Below are positions 46,718 to 53,913 of a stretch of 64,000 bases of DNA, piece after piece. Source of the DNA: Bacteriovoracaceae bacterium (lineage in GTDB: Bacteria > Bdellovibrionota > Bacteriovoracia > Bacteriovoracales > Bacteriovoracaceae); contig CANFVK010000003.1 of assembly GCA_947450475.1 (NCBI GenBank), positions 186,001 to 250,000 of the forward strand, written 5' to 3'. Within the stretch, counting starts at the first letter, position 1, and each line of letters begins with the position of its first letter. The notes below the pieces were generated by a model. The model saw nothing but the letters and a program-made list of their open reading frames with translations, was not told the DNA's origin and made no database searches. The translations under genes and the position numbers were made by a program.

Positions 46718-47392
46718 ATGAGCGATCAAGCACCCCCAAATAACAATAGTGGTGGAAATAAAAGCAATAACCAACGCAGACACCACAATCGAAAGCGACA
46801 TCACCCAAAGCCCAACTCAGCGACCCAACCAGGACAGCAATCTTCAGCCTCACCTCAGGCTCAGCCACATGGCCAGTCCCAAAATCAAGGACAAGGACCA
46901 GGACAAGGTCAAAGAAGAAGATTTAAAGGAAATAATCCTAATCGACCTAGAGGTCCTCAAACTTCAACCCCCTCACACCATGGGCAAGGTGGCATTAACA
47001 TAGAACGCATTTATGAAAAATATTTGAATTTATTAGATCAGCATTTGATCGCTCGTAGAAAATATCACGATCTCTTTTATCGTGCCGATCCTGGCCAGAA
47101 AAATAAACTTGAACGAAATTTTTATAATACGTTAAATGACATCAGAGATTTTGAAAGTAAATTAGCTCCAGAGGCTAGAGAATTATTTGAGAAAAGAAAT
47201 AACGGTCTAAAACCAGATAATATTTATACATCCAACCACATGATTCCCATCGAAGGAAGCCTTCCTCCAGACGAAAGCCAATGGGCCGATCCCCATTTTC
47301 TGCTAACCCAAAAATTGGCAGATTATTCTTCAGATAATGAAGAAAGTATGGGCTCGATAGAGGATTACTTAAAATATAAAAATTTAAATTAA
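46718..47392 (+). CDS. Protein with disordered Gln/Gly/His/Arg-rich N-terminus, possible RNA-binding protein
   Basis: 224 residues. Residues 1 to about 95 are low-complexity and basic (RRHHNRKRHHPKP, GQGPGQGQRRRFKGNNPNRP), predicted disordered and typical of nucleic-acid-binding tails. The rest holds a helical region (IERIYEKYLNLLDQHLIARRKYHDLFYR, LERNFYNTLNDIRDFE) and an acidic end. The layout resembles DUF4167-type proteins only in general terms. A base-composition shift toward C/A in the low-complexity part reflects the amino acids. AGGA precedes the ATG. It ends one base before the convergent XRE gene. Confidence 0.7.
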   Translation: MSDQAPPNNNSGGNKSNNQRRHHNRKRHHPKPNSATQPGQQSSASPQAQPHGQSQNQGQGPGQGQRRRFKGNNPNRPRGPQTSTPSHHGQGGINIERIYEKYLNLLDQHLIARRKYHDLFYRADPGQKNKLERNFYNTLNDIRDFESKLAPEARELFEKRNNGLKPDNIYTSNHMIPIEGSLPPDESQWADPHFLLTQKLADYSSDNEESMGSIEDYLKYKNLN

Positions 47393-47707
47393 CTAAAGTG
47401 CTTCAGCGCTTGTTGAAGCCCTATTCGATGAACTTTTAGCAGCTGCTGCTTTATTGAAATAATTTGTAAGTGTTTCTTCGTGGTCTTTTAAAATGGCAGA
47501 TTTCAAATCATCAGGATTGATATCGAGAACTTCGGAAATTTTTTTCATCATTTTAAGTGGAACATTGCAAAGACCACGTTCTACATTTGAAATAAATTGT
47601 CCATTTTTATAACCTAAAAGAAGAGAGAGATCTGATTGAGAATAATTTTGTGGATGTCCAATTCTTTTCGTGCGGATTAAACTAGCAATATTTTTAAACG
47701 ATCTCAT
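47393..47707 (-). CDS. XRE-family helix-turn-helix DNA-binding protein
   Basis: The 104-residue protein has a Cro/CI-type domain at residues about 8-65: ASLIRTKRIGHPQNYSQSDLSLLLGYKNGQFISNVERG with recognition helix GYKNGQFISNVERG, then a helix VPLKMMKKISEVLDINPDDL. The Ala/Ser-rich tail (AAAAKSSSNRASTSAEAL) is probably disordered. AGGAG lies before the ATG. It is a single-domain regulator with no phage genes nearby. Its target is unknown; autoregulation from the 139-base divergent gap is possible. Confidence 0.9.
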   Translation of the reverse strand: MRSFKNIASLIRTKRIGHPQNYSQSDLSLLLGYKNGQFISNVERGLCNVPLKMMKKISEVLDINPDDLKSAILKDHEETLTNYFNKAAAAKSSSNRASTSAEAL

Positions 47708-47846
47708 TGATGAATCTCCTAAATTAATAATAAGAAAAAAATAAATACAATATATTATGCTTCTAATCTATAGAATACCTTAACATTAAAGTTTTAATTT
47801 TTAAATTTATAATTTATAAACAAAGCTCATACAAGCGAGTAATACG

Positions 47847-48641
47847 ATGCATAAAATTGTCATAGCAAGTTGGAATGTGAATGGATTACGCTCAATTTTT
47901 AGCAAGGGCTTTGAAGAATGGCTAAATAAAGACTCTCCCGATATTGTAGGTCTTCAAGAAATAAAGGCGCAGGAACAAGATTTAGGTGCGCTTCTTAATA
48001 ATATCAAGCTGCGTTATGATGTTTTTCTTCACCCGGCCCATAAAAAAGGTTACTCAGGTACGGCCTTATTGATTAAAAAATCTTCAACCATACGCCCATT
48101 ATCAATTCATTTGGGTTTGGGGATTGATAAATTTGACCAAGAAGGACGCTTGATTTGGGCCGAGTATGATTCATTTATCATAATAAATACTTACGTTCCC
48201 AATGGCCAAAGAGACCACTCGAGAGTGAGTTTCAAGCTTGAGTTCTCCAAACACTTAGTCGAATTTTCCCTAGAGCTTCAAAAAAAGAAAAATAAAGAAG
48301 TCATTATATGTGGAGATATCAATACTGCGCACACAGAAATTGATCTTGCCAATCCTAAGGCCAATACAAAAACTACTGGCTTTCTTCCCATTGAGCGAGC
48401 TTTTATCGACTCCATGATTGAAGATGGATTTGTTGATATCTTTAGGTATCTAAACCCAGATAAGCCAAACCAATATACTTGGTGGACTTATCGAGGAGAC
48501 TGTAGATCCAGAAATATAGGTTGGAGACTCGATTATTTTTTTAGCACTAAAGGTATAATTAAACGAATAATCAATATGGAGCATAAAATAGAAATTCAAG
48601 GAAGTGACCATTGCCCAATAATGCTAGAATTAAAAGTTTAG
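47847..48641 (+). CDS. xth: Exodeoxyribonuclease III / AP endonuclease
   Basis: Base-excision-repair nuclease of 264 residues. Motifs are SWNVNGLRS (7-15), VGLQEIK with the metal Glu, NTYVPNG, CGDINTAHTEIDLANP with the catalytic Asp-Asn pair, TWWTYRGDCRSRNIGWRLDYFF and GSDHCPIML with the catalytic Asp-His. Length matches ExoIII (about 260). It overlaps the end of the convergent exported protein gene by four bases. Confidence 0.96.
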   Translation: MHKIVIASWNVNGLRSIFSKGFEEWLNKDSPDIVGLQEIKAQEQDLGALLNNIKLRYDVFLHPAHKKGYSGTALLIKKSSTIRPLSIHLGLGIDKFDQEGRLIWAEYDSFIIINTYVPNGQRDHSRVSFKLEFSKHLVEFSLELQKKKNKEVIICGDINTAHTEIDLANPKANTKTTGFLPIERAFIDSMIEDGFVDIFRYLNPDKPNQYTWWTYRGDCRSRNIGWRLDYFFSTKGIIKRIINMEHKIEIQGSDHCPIMLELKV

Positions 48642-49981
48642 AACCGTGAATTGAGTTGATAAAATAAAGTCGCTCTCTTGTCTTGATCAACTCGAACTTC
48701 TAAAACCATAGTTGTATTGTCTTTAATACTCTTCATATGCTTAAGCGAGGCATATCTTTTATCATCTTCCCCCTTACCTAATTGAAGGCTTAAGGTTTCT
48801 TTACCATCAAATTTAATATCTTTGGAAAAAACATAACTGGTTCGACTTGTATCATTATTCTTTCGAAATTCTGCTCTTACGAAATCCTGAATATTGTCAG
48901 TTAGGACCATAGATAAAACATCATTTTGATTTATTTTTGCAACCTCGCCCTTTACGCCAATTGAACCCGTTTGTTCTGAAACTCTTATAGCATAAGGAAC
49001 TCTAACCTCATGATCAGTTTCGCCATTTAATTTAGTATGAAGATAAACTTTTACCAAGTCTTTATCACCATTTTTTATAGCTAAGTTAGCCTCATTTCCT
49101 TTAAGGGAAGTATCCGAGTTTGCTTTTAGCTTAATACCATCTGAAATTTCCTGATCTAACTGAGCATCAACAAAGTGAACATTCTTAGGAATATATTTAT
49201 TTCTTTTTTCGACTTCAGTTTTAAATTTTATCGAGTATCCCTCGTTAGCCTTTAAACCTTGGTTACCAGAATCGATCTTATCTTGTTTATAATCGGTCAA
49301 ACCAACTTCAGATTTTGACGAGTCATCTGGTTTAGCTCCAAGGTCTGGTAAATTATAAGGATTACTTTCTCGTTCTGAAGGCGTGTATTGATAATACTTA
49401 AATCGACCTCCAGTTTGGTTAAGAATAGCTTGCACAATAATATTTTTATCTGCTCCTTCTCCTCTGAAATAGTAGACCATTTCTTTTAATTCAGGATTCA
49501 TATATTGTATTTCTGTGACTTCGCTAAACTTCAAAACATCCTCTGCCATTAATATAAATTGACCATCAAACTTTGTTGGCTTCAAATCGGGAGTTATATC
49601 CATATATCTTTTGCATTGTATTTCACCATTTTGATTTTGTAGGAACTGGGTGTAAAACATAAATTTTAACTTATTTATTTTTACTGGCAGTTGAGCATTT
49701 CTAGATAGACCAGGATCAGCTGCCATTTTCTCAACAACCTTATTAATTTTTTCTGTTAAAAGTAAATATTTAGGACAGTGCGAACAAATGCGATCATTTC
49801 TTAATTCTTCTTCTTTGATTAAATGATAATATGGTGAAAATTCATATTCTTTGGGGTCTTTCGCTTTTTTTATAAAATCCGCAATCTCTTTTAATTTTGG
49901 ATCATTTTGATTAATTCCTTCTAGAGCATTGAGCTTGAAAGACAAAAGGATCATAATAGTAATAATTGATAAAAAATTCAT
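48638..49981 (-). CDS. Exported protein of unknown function
   Basis: I do not recognise this 447-residue protein. It has a signal peptide (1-19, ending LNALEG), then a helical segment with CSHCPKYLL (a C-x-x-C pair near residue 68) and a further Cys in IQCKRYMD. The middle (about 210-300) is polar, and the C-terminal 150 residues alternate strand-like segments (KVYLHTKLNGETDHEVRVP, TMVLEVRVDQDKRATLFYQL) ending QLNSRF. A surface or periplasmic beta-rich protein is likely. It is divergent from the DOMON-like gene. Confidence 0.58.
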   Translation of the reverse strand: MNFLSIITIMILLSFKLNALEGINQNDPKLKEIADFIKKAKDPKEYEFSPYYHLIKEEELRNDRICSHCPKYLLLTEKINKVVEKMAADPGLSRNAQLPVKINKLKFMFYTQFLQNQNGEIQCKRYMDITPDLKPTKFDGQFILMAEDVLKFSEVTEIQYMNPELKEMVYYFRGEGADKNIIVQAILNQTGGRFKYYQYTPSERESNPYNLPDLGAKPDDSSKSEVGLTDYKQDKIDSGNQGLKANEGYSIKFKTEVEKRNKYIPKNVHFVDAQLDQEISDGIKLKANSDTSLKGNEANLAIKNGDKDLVKVYLHTKLNGETDHEVRVPYAIRVSEQTGSIGVKGEVAKINQNDVLSMVLTDNIQDFVRAEFRKNNDTSRTSYVFSKDIKFDGKETLSLQLGKGEDDKRYASLKHMKSIKDNTTMVLEVRVDQDKRATLFYQLNSRF

Positions 49982-50047
49982 GTATTGCGTTTCGGAATTT
50001 TTTATCGAAATTTTAAAGAATCCTTAATATTTTACTTTGGTATAAAA

Positions 50048-50587
50048 ATGGCAAAATTTTCCCTCATTCCTTTTGATAAATTGAAAGCCCCAGATATTTT
50101 AATAGAAGTTGAAATCAATCAAAATGAAGAAAGTTTTTTTATTAGCTATAGAATTAATTTGGGGCTAGAAAATGTTGATCTAGGATCACCCTCTCCAAAT
50201 AAAAACAGATTGCTTAAATTGTGGGAAAAGACATGTTTTGAGCTTTTTATAAAAAATGAAAATGATTCATATTTGGAGTTTAATTTTTCGCCAAATTTTG
50301 AATGGAACTGCTTTTATTTTAACAAAAAAGGTGATCAATTAATGCCCCTGAATCAAATGCAAATGCCTAAACTGGACATACTTTTATCAAATGATCATTA
50401 TTTACTTTTTGCAGATATTAAAAAGGGCCAATTCCCAGAAAATTTTTTAAGTAAAAATCAACAAAACCATGTCGGAATTTCGTGTGTGATAAAAGATAAA
50501 AATGAAAAATTAAGTTACTGGGCACTCGTTCATTGTGATACAAGGCCCAATTTCCATCATTTTGATTCGTTTATATATAAGTTTTAA
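50048..50587 (+). CDS. DOMON-like domain protein
   Basis: 179 residues from the ATG at 50048; a TTG at 49985 would add 21 residues without clear support. The block LWEKTCFELFI (58-68) followed by YLEFNFSPNFEWNCFYF (75-91) is characteristic of the stand-alone bacterial DOMON-like proteins (cd09627 type), a beta-sandwich related to haem- or sugar-binding DOMON domains. No signal peptide is seen, so it appears cytosolic. Function unknown. Its end overlaps the acidic protein gene by 17 bases. Confidence 0.8.
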   Translation: MAKFSLIPFDKLKAPDILIEVEINQNEESFFISYRINLGLENVDLGSPSPNKNRLLKLWEKTCFELFIKNENDSYLEFNFSPNFEWNCFYFNKKGDQLMPLNQMQMPKLDILLSNDHYLLFADIKKGQFPENFLSKNQQNHVGISCVIKDKNEKLSYWALVHCDTRPNFHHFDSFIYKF

Positions 50588-51023
50588 TAGCTATGGTATA
50601 TTCCTTTTCAGTAATCTTGCTAACCAATCCGGTAACCAATAGCTCTTGAAAACAAGAAGTCACTAGTTTTCGGCCCATGTCATCCATAACCACGCTATAT
50701 ATTTTATCATCAGTTTTGAAATCTAAAGAAATCACTTTGCCATCTTTAGATCTTTCTTTTGGTTTAATAGTTCCAGAAAGTTGAACTAATTTGTCTTTAT
50801 AAATATAGTAGTTTTCTCTATTGAAACCACCTGAATCAGATTTGTTTTTTTTGCCACTAGATTTAGAGCCGCCTTCTTCATCGTCATCAAAGCCATAATC
50901 CTCATCAGATCCATCTGTATCATCAATATCGAGTTCTTCTTCTAGATCGTCAATTTCATCTTTGAATCCGCTCATATTCTGATAATCCCCTGTAAAAAAG
51001 TCATGAATTTTTCTAAATACCAT
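50571..51023 (-). CDS. Acidic linker protein with small beta-rich C-terminal domain (unknown function)
   Basis: The 150-residue protein has a strongly acidic disordered segment (residues about 22-52, DDLEEELDIDDTDGSDEDYG and more), a Ser/Lys linker, then about 80 residues of alternating strands (KDKLVQLSGTIKPKERSKDG, YSVVMDDMGRKLVTSCFQEL) that may form an OB- or SH3-like barrel. No signal peptide. I know no family. It converges on the DOMON-like gene, overlapping by 17 bases. Confidence 0.62.
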   Translation of the reverse strand: MVFRKIHDFFTGDYQNMSGFKDEIDDLEEELDIDDTDGSDEDYGFDDDEEGGSKSSGKKNKSDSGGFNRENYYIYKDKLVQLSGTIKPKERSKDGKVISLDFKTDDKIYSVVMDDMGRKLVTSCFQELLVTGLVSKITEKEYTIAIKTYI

Positions 51024-51148
51024 TTTAGACTAATTTTTTAAGATTAATCACTAGAAATTCAAGAATTTGGTGAAATTTTTCAGGTTTATTACCGAAGTAG
51101 TGGATGTTATACTCAATTTTAGGAAATAAACGGTATCTAAGGAATAAT

Positions 51149-51370
51149 ATGAAAAACCAACCAAAACCCTCAAAGCTTTCAATCCTTACCCTGGCTTCTA
51201 TACTTGCTTTGGGAAGCTCATTGTACCCCATAAAAGTCAAAGCTCAGGAAGAAAATAACGAAGAAGAAGTTGCACTTCCTTCAACTAATAACATGAACTC
51301 GGCCCCACCAGTGATCATTGATGAAAGCGATTCATCAGGTGTATCAGACGTTGAAGAATACGATGGATAA
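51149..51370 (+). CDS. Small exported acidic peptide
   Basis: 73 residues from the ATG at 51149, with AGGAA six bases upstream. A signal peptide (about 1-33, SILTLASILALGSSLYPIKVKAQ) is followed by an Asn/Glu/Ser-rich mature peptide of about 40 residues (NNEEEVALPSTNNM to VEEYDG) with no cysteine. Too short and simple for a family call. It ends one base before the Cys-rich gene on the opposite strand. Confidence 0.62.
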   Translation: MKNQPKPSKLSILTLASILALGSSLYPIKVKAQEENNEEEVALPSTNNMNSAPPVIIDESDSSGVSDVEEYDG

Positions 51371-51640
51371 TTAAGCCTTTTTAGATTTAAAAGTACCCTT
51401 TTTATCTTTGCATTCTTTTTCAGAGGTTTTTAACCAACCCTGTCCTTTACATGAGTTTGTACCGGCACAAGAGTTTTTTTCGCTATGGCAAGCCGAAGTT
51501 CCCTTGCAAGAATTGATACCTAAACATTGACCTTTTGATACTTCCACTTCCTTACTAGAATTTTTTGCCCCCTCAACGGCTTGAGCAGAAAGAGCTAGCC
51601 CTGAAAGAGCTGCTGCAAGAAATAAACTTTTTGAATCCAT
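51371..51640 (-). CDS. Small periplasmic cysteine-rich protein, bufferin (BufA2)-like
   Basis: The 89-residue protein has a signal peptide (1-22) and six cysteines in the mature part (C39, C45, C51, C58, C64, C77) within INSCKGTSACHSEKNSCAG and TNSCKGQGW. This N-S-C-K-G-x-x-A-C and N-x-C-x-G-x-N-S-C-K-G pattern is typical of short periplasmic metal-binding bufferin-type peptides, some of which are matured by MbnB-like partners. No such partner genes are next to it here. A metal-buffering role is inferred. CGGAGG lies before the ATG. Confidence 0.72.
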   Translation of the reverse strand: MDSKSLFLAAALSGLALSAQAVEGAKNSSKEVEVSKGQCLGINSCKGTSACHSEKNSCAGTNSCKGQGWLKTSEKECKDKKGTFKSKKA

Positions 51641-51699
51641 AAATACCTCCGATTATCTCTTTATATTAAACTTATTTCAGCTAAATGTTAATAATCTTG

Positions 51700-51713
51700 T
51701 AGACATTTGTCGA
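51700..51713. promoter_or_regulatory. Candidate operator overlapping the GbsR-gene promoter
   Basis: TAGACA-TT-TGTCGA is a near-palindrome (five of six arm pairs match) whose right arm overlaps the -35 hexamer TTGTCG. This is the right place for autorepression by the regulator encoded downstream. Only one copy is seen. Confidence 0.4.
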
Positions 51714-51735
51714 TAAATCGCAAATATTCTATATA
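51707..51735 (+). promoter_or_regulatory. Candidate sigma-70-type promoter for the ketosynthase/ole operon
   Basis: TTGTCG (51707-51712) and TATATA (51730-51735) are spaced by 17 bases and lie about 32 bases before the ATG at 51767. No other gap long enough for a promoter occurs before 59852. Confidence 0.5.
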
Positions 51736-51766
51736 TTATATTTTTGTAATAATAGAGTGGGTCTTT

Positions 51767-52405
51767 ATGTTGGTTGAAACGGATTTTCTCAAAGAATTAC
51801 CCCATTTTGAGATGTTTTTTAGTCGTATTGGCTTTAAAAGAATTGATGGATCAGTCTATGGTCTTTTAGTTTTAGCACAAAAACCACTAACCTCTGAAGA
51901 AATAGAAGAAACTCTCAAATTATCTCAAAGTGCAGTGTCTCTTTCTTTGAAATCACTAGCTCATTTTGGAGCGATTGAAACGAGAGACCTAAGAGAAAAC
52001 TCCAAAGCCAAAGTTCATACTGCTAAAGAGGATTCACTAAACATTGTTGCTTCTGTTTTTAGAAAACGAGAAGAAGAGTATGTAAATGATTTCAAATTAA
52101 TGGCAAAAAGAGTGCTGGAACGCTCTCAAGGACCGGCCAATGAAGCAAGAAGAAAAAGGATGCAGTCCATTGTTTCTACTTGTGACATTGCTGAATCAGT
52201 TATGAATTTTGTCATTACCATAGCACAAAACAAATCACGTGAAAGTACTGATCTCTACTCTACTCACTATGAAGCAATAGTTAAACGTTTACCCAAGGCT
52301 CTCGACCTAATTGCAAGCAGTGCGGCTCCCATATCTGAATTGACTATATCAATTAAAGAAAACCTAGCAGAAAGATTAAAAAATAATTTTAAAGGAATAC
52401 TCTAA
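51767..52405 (+). CDS. GbsR/MarR-type transcriptional regulator
   Basis: 212 residues from the ATG at 51767 (an in-frame start 20 codons earlier lies in the promoter). A winged helix-turn-helix spans about residues 28-80: GSVYGLLVLAQKPLTSEEIEETLKLSQSAVSLSLKSLAHFGAIE. The rest is a long helical dimer domain (RKREEEYVNDFKLMAKRVLE onward). This is the GbsR family layout. Being the first gene, one base before the ketosynthase, it probably controls the operon and itself. A ligand such as an acyl-CoA or fatty acid is a guess. Confidence 0.85.
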   Translation: MLVETDFLKELPHFEMFFSRIGFKRIDGSVYGLLVLAQKPLTSEEIEETLKLSQSAVSLSLKSLAHFGAIETRDLRENSKAKVHTAKEDSLNIVASVFRKREEEYVNDFKLMAKRVLERSQGPANEARRKRMQSIVSTCDIAESVMNFVITIAQNKSRESTDLYSTHYEAIVKRLPKALDLIASSAAPISELTISIKENLAERLKNNFKGIL

Positions 52406-52406
52406 A

Positions 52407-53645
52407 ATGAAATCCGATCGAGAAAGAATAGTTATTACAGGAATTGGTCTTACTTCACCAATGGGTAATAACTTAAAAGAATTTCGTGATGGTCTTCTTA
52501 ACAACGGTACTGGTATTACTCACATGGAAATCCGACATATGGGAGTAGTGGCCGCTGGGATTTGCACATTTGATGAATACAAATATCAGCCAAAAAAAAT
52601 GCGCAAACGTGGAACAAGAGCGGGTGCAATTTCCATCTTTTGTGCAAATGAAGCATTACTGGATTCTAAAATTCATTTTGATTCTGTTGATAAAAATCGA
52701 GTGGGAGTTTATCTTGGAATTACTGAGCATGGAAATGTAGAAACCGAAAATGAAATTCATGATCTATATAACACCCATAATCTAGATGCATCTTTTTGGT
52801 CGCATCATCACAACCCAAGAACTGTTGCCAATAATGCTGCAGGTGAAGTTACCCTAAATTTATCAATCACAGGACCACATTACACAATTGGGGCTGCATG
52901 TGCCGCAGGAAATCTCGGGATCATCCAAGGTGTTCAACAATTACTTTTGAATGAAGTAGATCTGGCATTAGCTGGAGGAATTTCAGAATCAACACAAACA
53001 TTTGGCATTTTTGCAGCTTTTAAGGCTCAAGGAGCTTTAGGTCATCACGATGACCCGGCACTTGCCACACGTCCTCTCGACAGCAACCGCAATGGCATTG
53101 TGGTTTCCGAGGGTGGAGCGGTCTATGTTCTAGAAAGATTAAGCGATGCCAAAAAAAGAAACGCTCACATATACGCTGAAATTATTGGATATCATTCAAA
53201 TAGTGATGCAAGTGATTTTGTTTTGCCAAATACCCAAAGACAAATTGAATGTATGAAAATGGCAATTAAGAAAGCTGGTATCGAAGAAAAAGAAATTGAT
53301 ATTGTAAGTATGCATGCAACAGGAACACAGCAAGGTGACATTCAAGAATGTATTGCAGTGAAGGAAATTTTTGGTGAATTCAAAAATGTACATATTAATG
53401 CAACTAAAGGATTCATTGGTCATGCGATGGGTGCTGCTGGAGCATTAGAATTAGCTGGAAACATTCCTAGTTTTGTTGATGGGTATATTCACCCCTGCAA
53501 AAAAATTGAAAATCTTGATCCTCAATGCAATATCCCAGGTCTTGTAAATGGAGAAAAGATCTCTCATGACGTTAAGATCATATTAAATAATTCATTCGGA
53601 ATGCTTGGAATAAATTCAACCTTAATCATAAAAAAATACCAATAA
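52407..53645 (+). CDS. FabF-like 3-oxoacyl-ACP synthase with altered gating loop
   Basis: The 412-residue protein is a KAS I/II-type decarboxylating condensing enzyme with the full C-H-H triad: C165 in GAACAAGNLG, H303 in SMHATGTQQGD and H339 in KGFIGHAMGAAGALE (K334 also conserved). Typical FabF proteins end with N-S-F-G-F-G-G; here the loop reads NNSFGMLGINS, so the Phe that gates the acyl pocket is replaced, suggesting an unusual chain. The gene is followed after 13 bases by a dedicated ACP, so it probably elongates an acyl chain on that carrier. It is one base after the regulator stop. Confidence 0.9.
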   Translation: MKSDRERIVITGIGLTSPMGNNLKEFRDGLLNNGTGITHMEIRHMGVVAAGICTFDEYKYQPKKMRKRGTRAGAISIFCANEALLDSKIHFDSVDKNRVGVYLGITEHGNVETENEIHDLYNTHNLDASFWSHHHNPRTVANNAAGEVTLNLSITGPHYTIGAACAAGNLGIIQGVQQLLLNEVDLALAGGISESTQTFGIFAAFKAQGALGHHDDPALATRPLDSNRNGIVVSEGGAVYVLERLSDAKKRNAHIYAEIIGYHSNSDASDFVLPNTQRQIECMKMAIKKAGIEEKEIDIVSMHATGTQQGDIQECIAVKEIFGEFKNVHINATKGFIGHAMGAAGALELAGNIPSFVDGYIHPCKKIENLDPQCNIPGLVNGEKISHDVKIILNNSFGMLGINSTLIIKKYQ

Positions 53646-53658
53646 AAAGGAGATTATC

Positions 53659-53910
53659 ATGTTAACTAATGAAGAAGTAAGATCAAAAGTATTAGATATC
53701 ATCGCAGACATCGCTCTAGATGATGATGTCACTACCATTAAAGATGATATTGCATTAAGAGATCAACTTGAACTAGACTCAATGGATTTCTTAGACATAG
53801 TAATGGAACTTAAAAAGAGACACAAAATTGAAGTACCCCAAGAAGACTATAGTCACCTTGCTTCAATGCAATCTTGTGTGGATTATTTAGCTCCAAAATT
53901 CAACGCTTAA
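53659..53910 (+). CDS. Acyl carrier protein dedicated to the ole operon
   Basis: The 83-residue protein has the ACP four-helix pattern with the 4'-phosphopantetheine serine S41 in LELDSMDFLDIVMEL, the D-S-x-x-x-x-x motif. It differs from housekeeping AcpP (D-S-L-D) in having DSM, as in many specialised carriers. AAAAGGAGA precedes the ATG. It lies between the ketosynthase and the FAD enzyme, three bases from the latter, and should shuttle the chain between them and possibly to OleA. Confidence 0.93.
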   Translation: MLTNEEVRSKVLDIIADIALDDDVTTIKDDIALRDQLELDSMDFLDIVMELKKRHKIEVPQEDYSHLASMQSCVDYLAPKFNA

Positions 53911-53913
53911 TAA

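Noticed and set aside
46749..47003. Second reading frame over the Gln/Gly-rich region
   Set aside because: An out-of-frame shadow created by low-complexity codons; the 46718 frame has the promoter and ribosome binding site.
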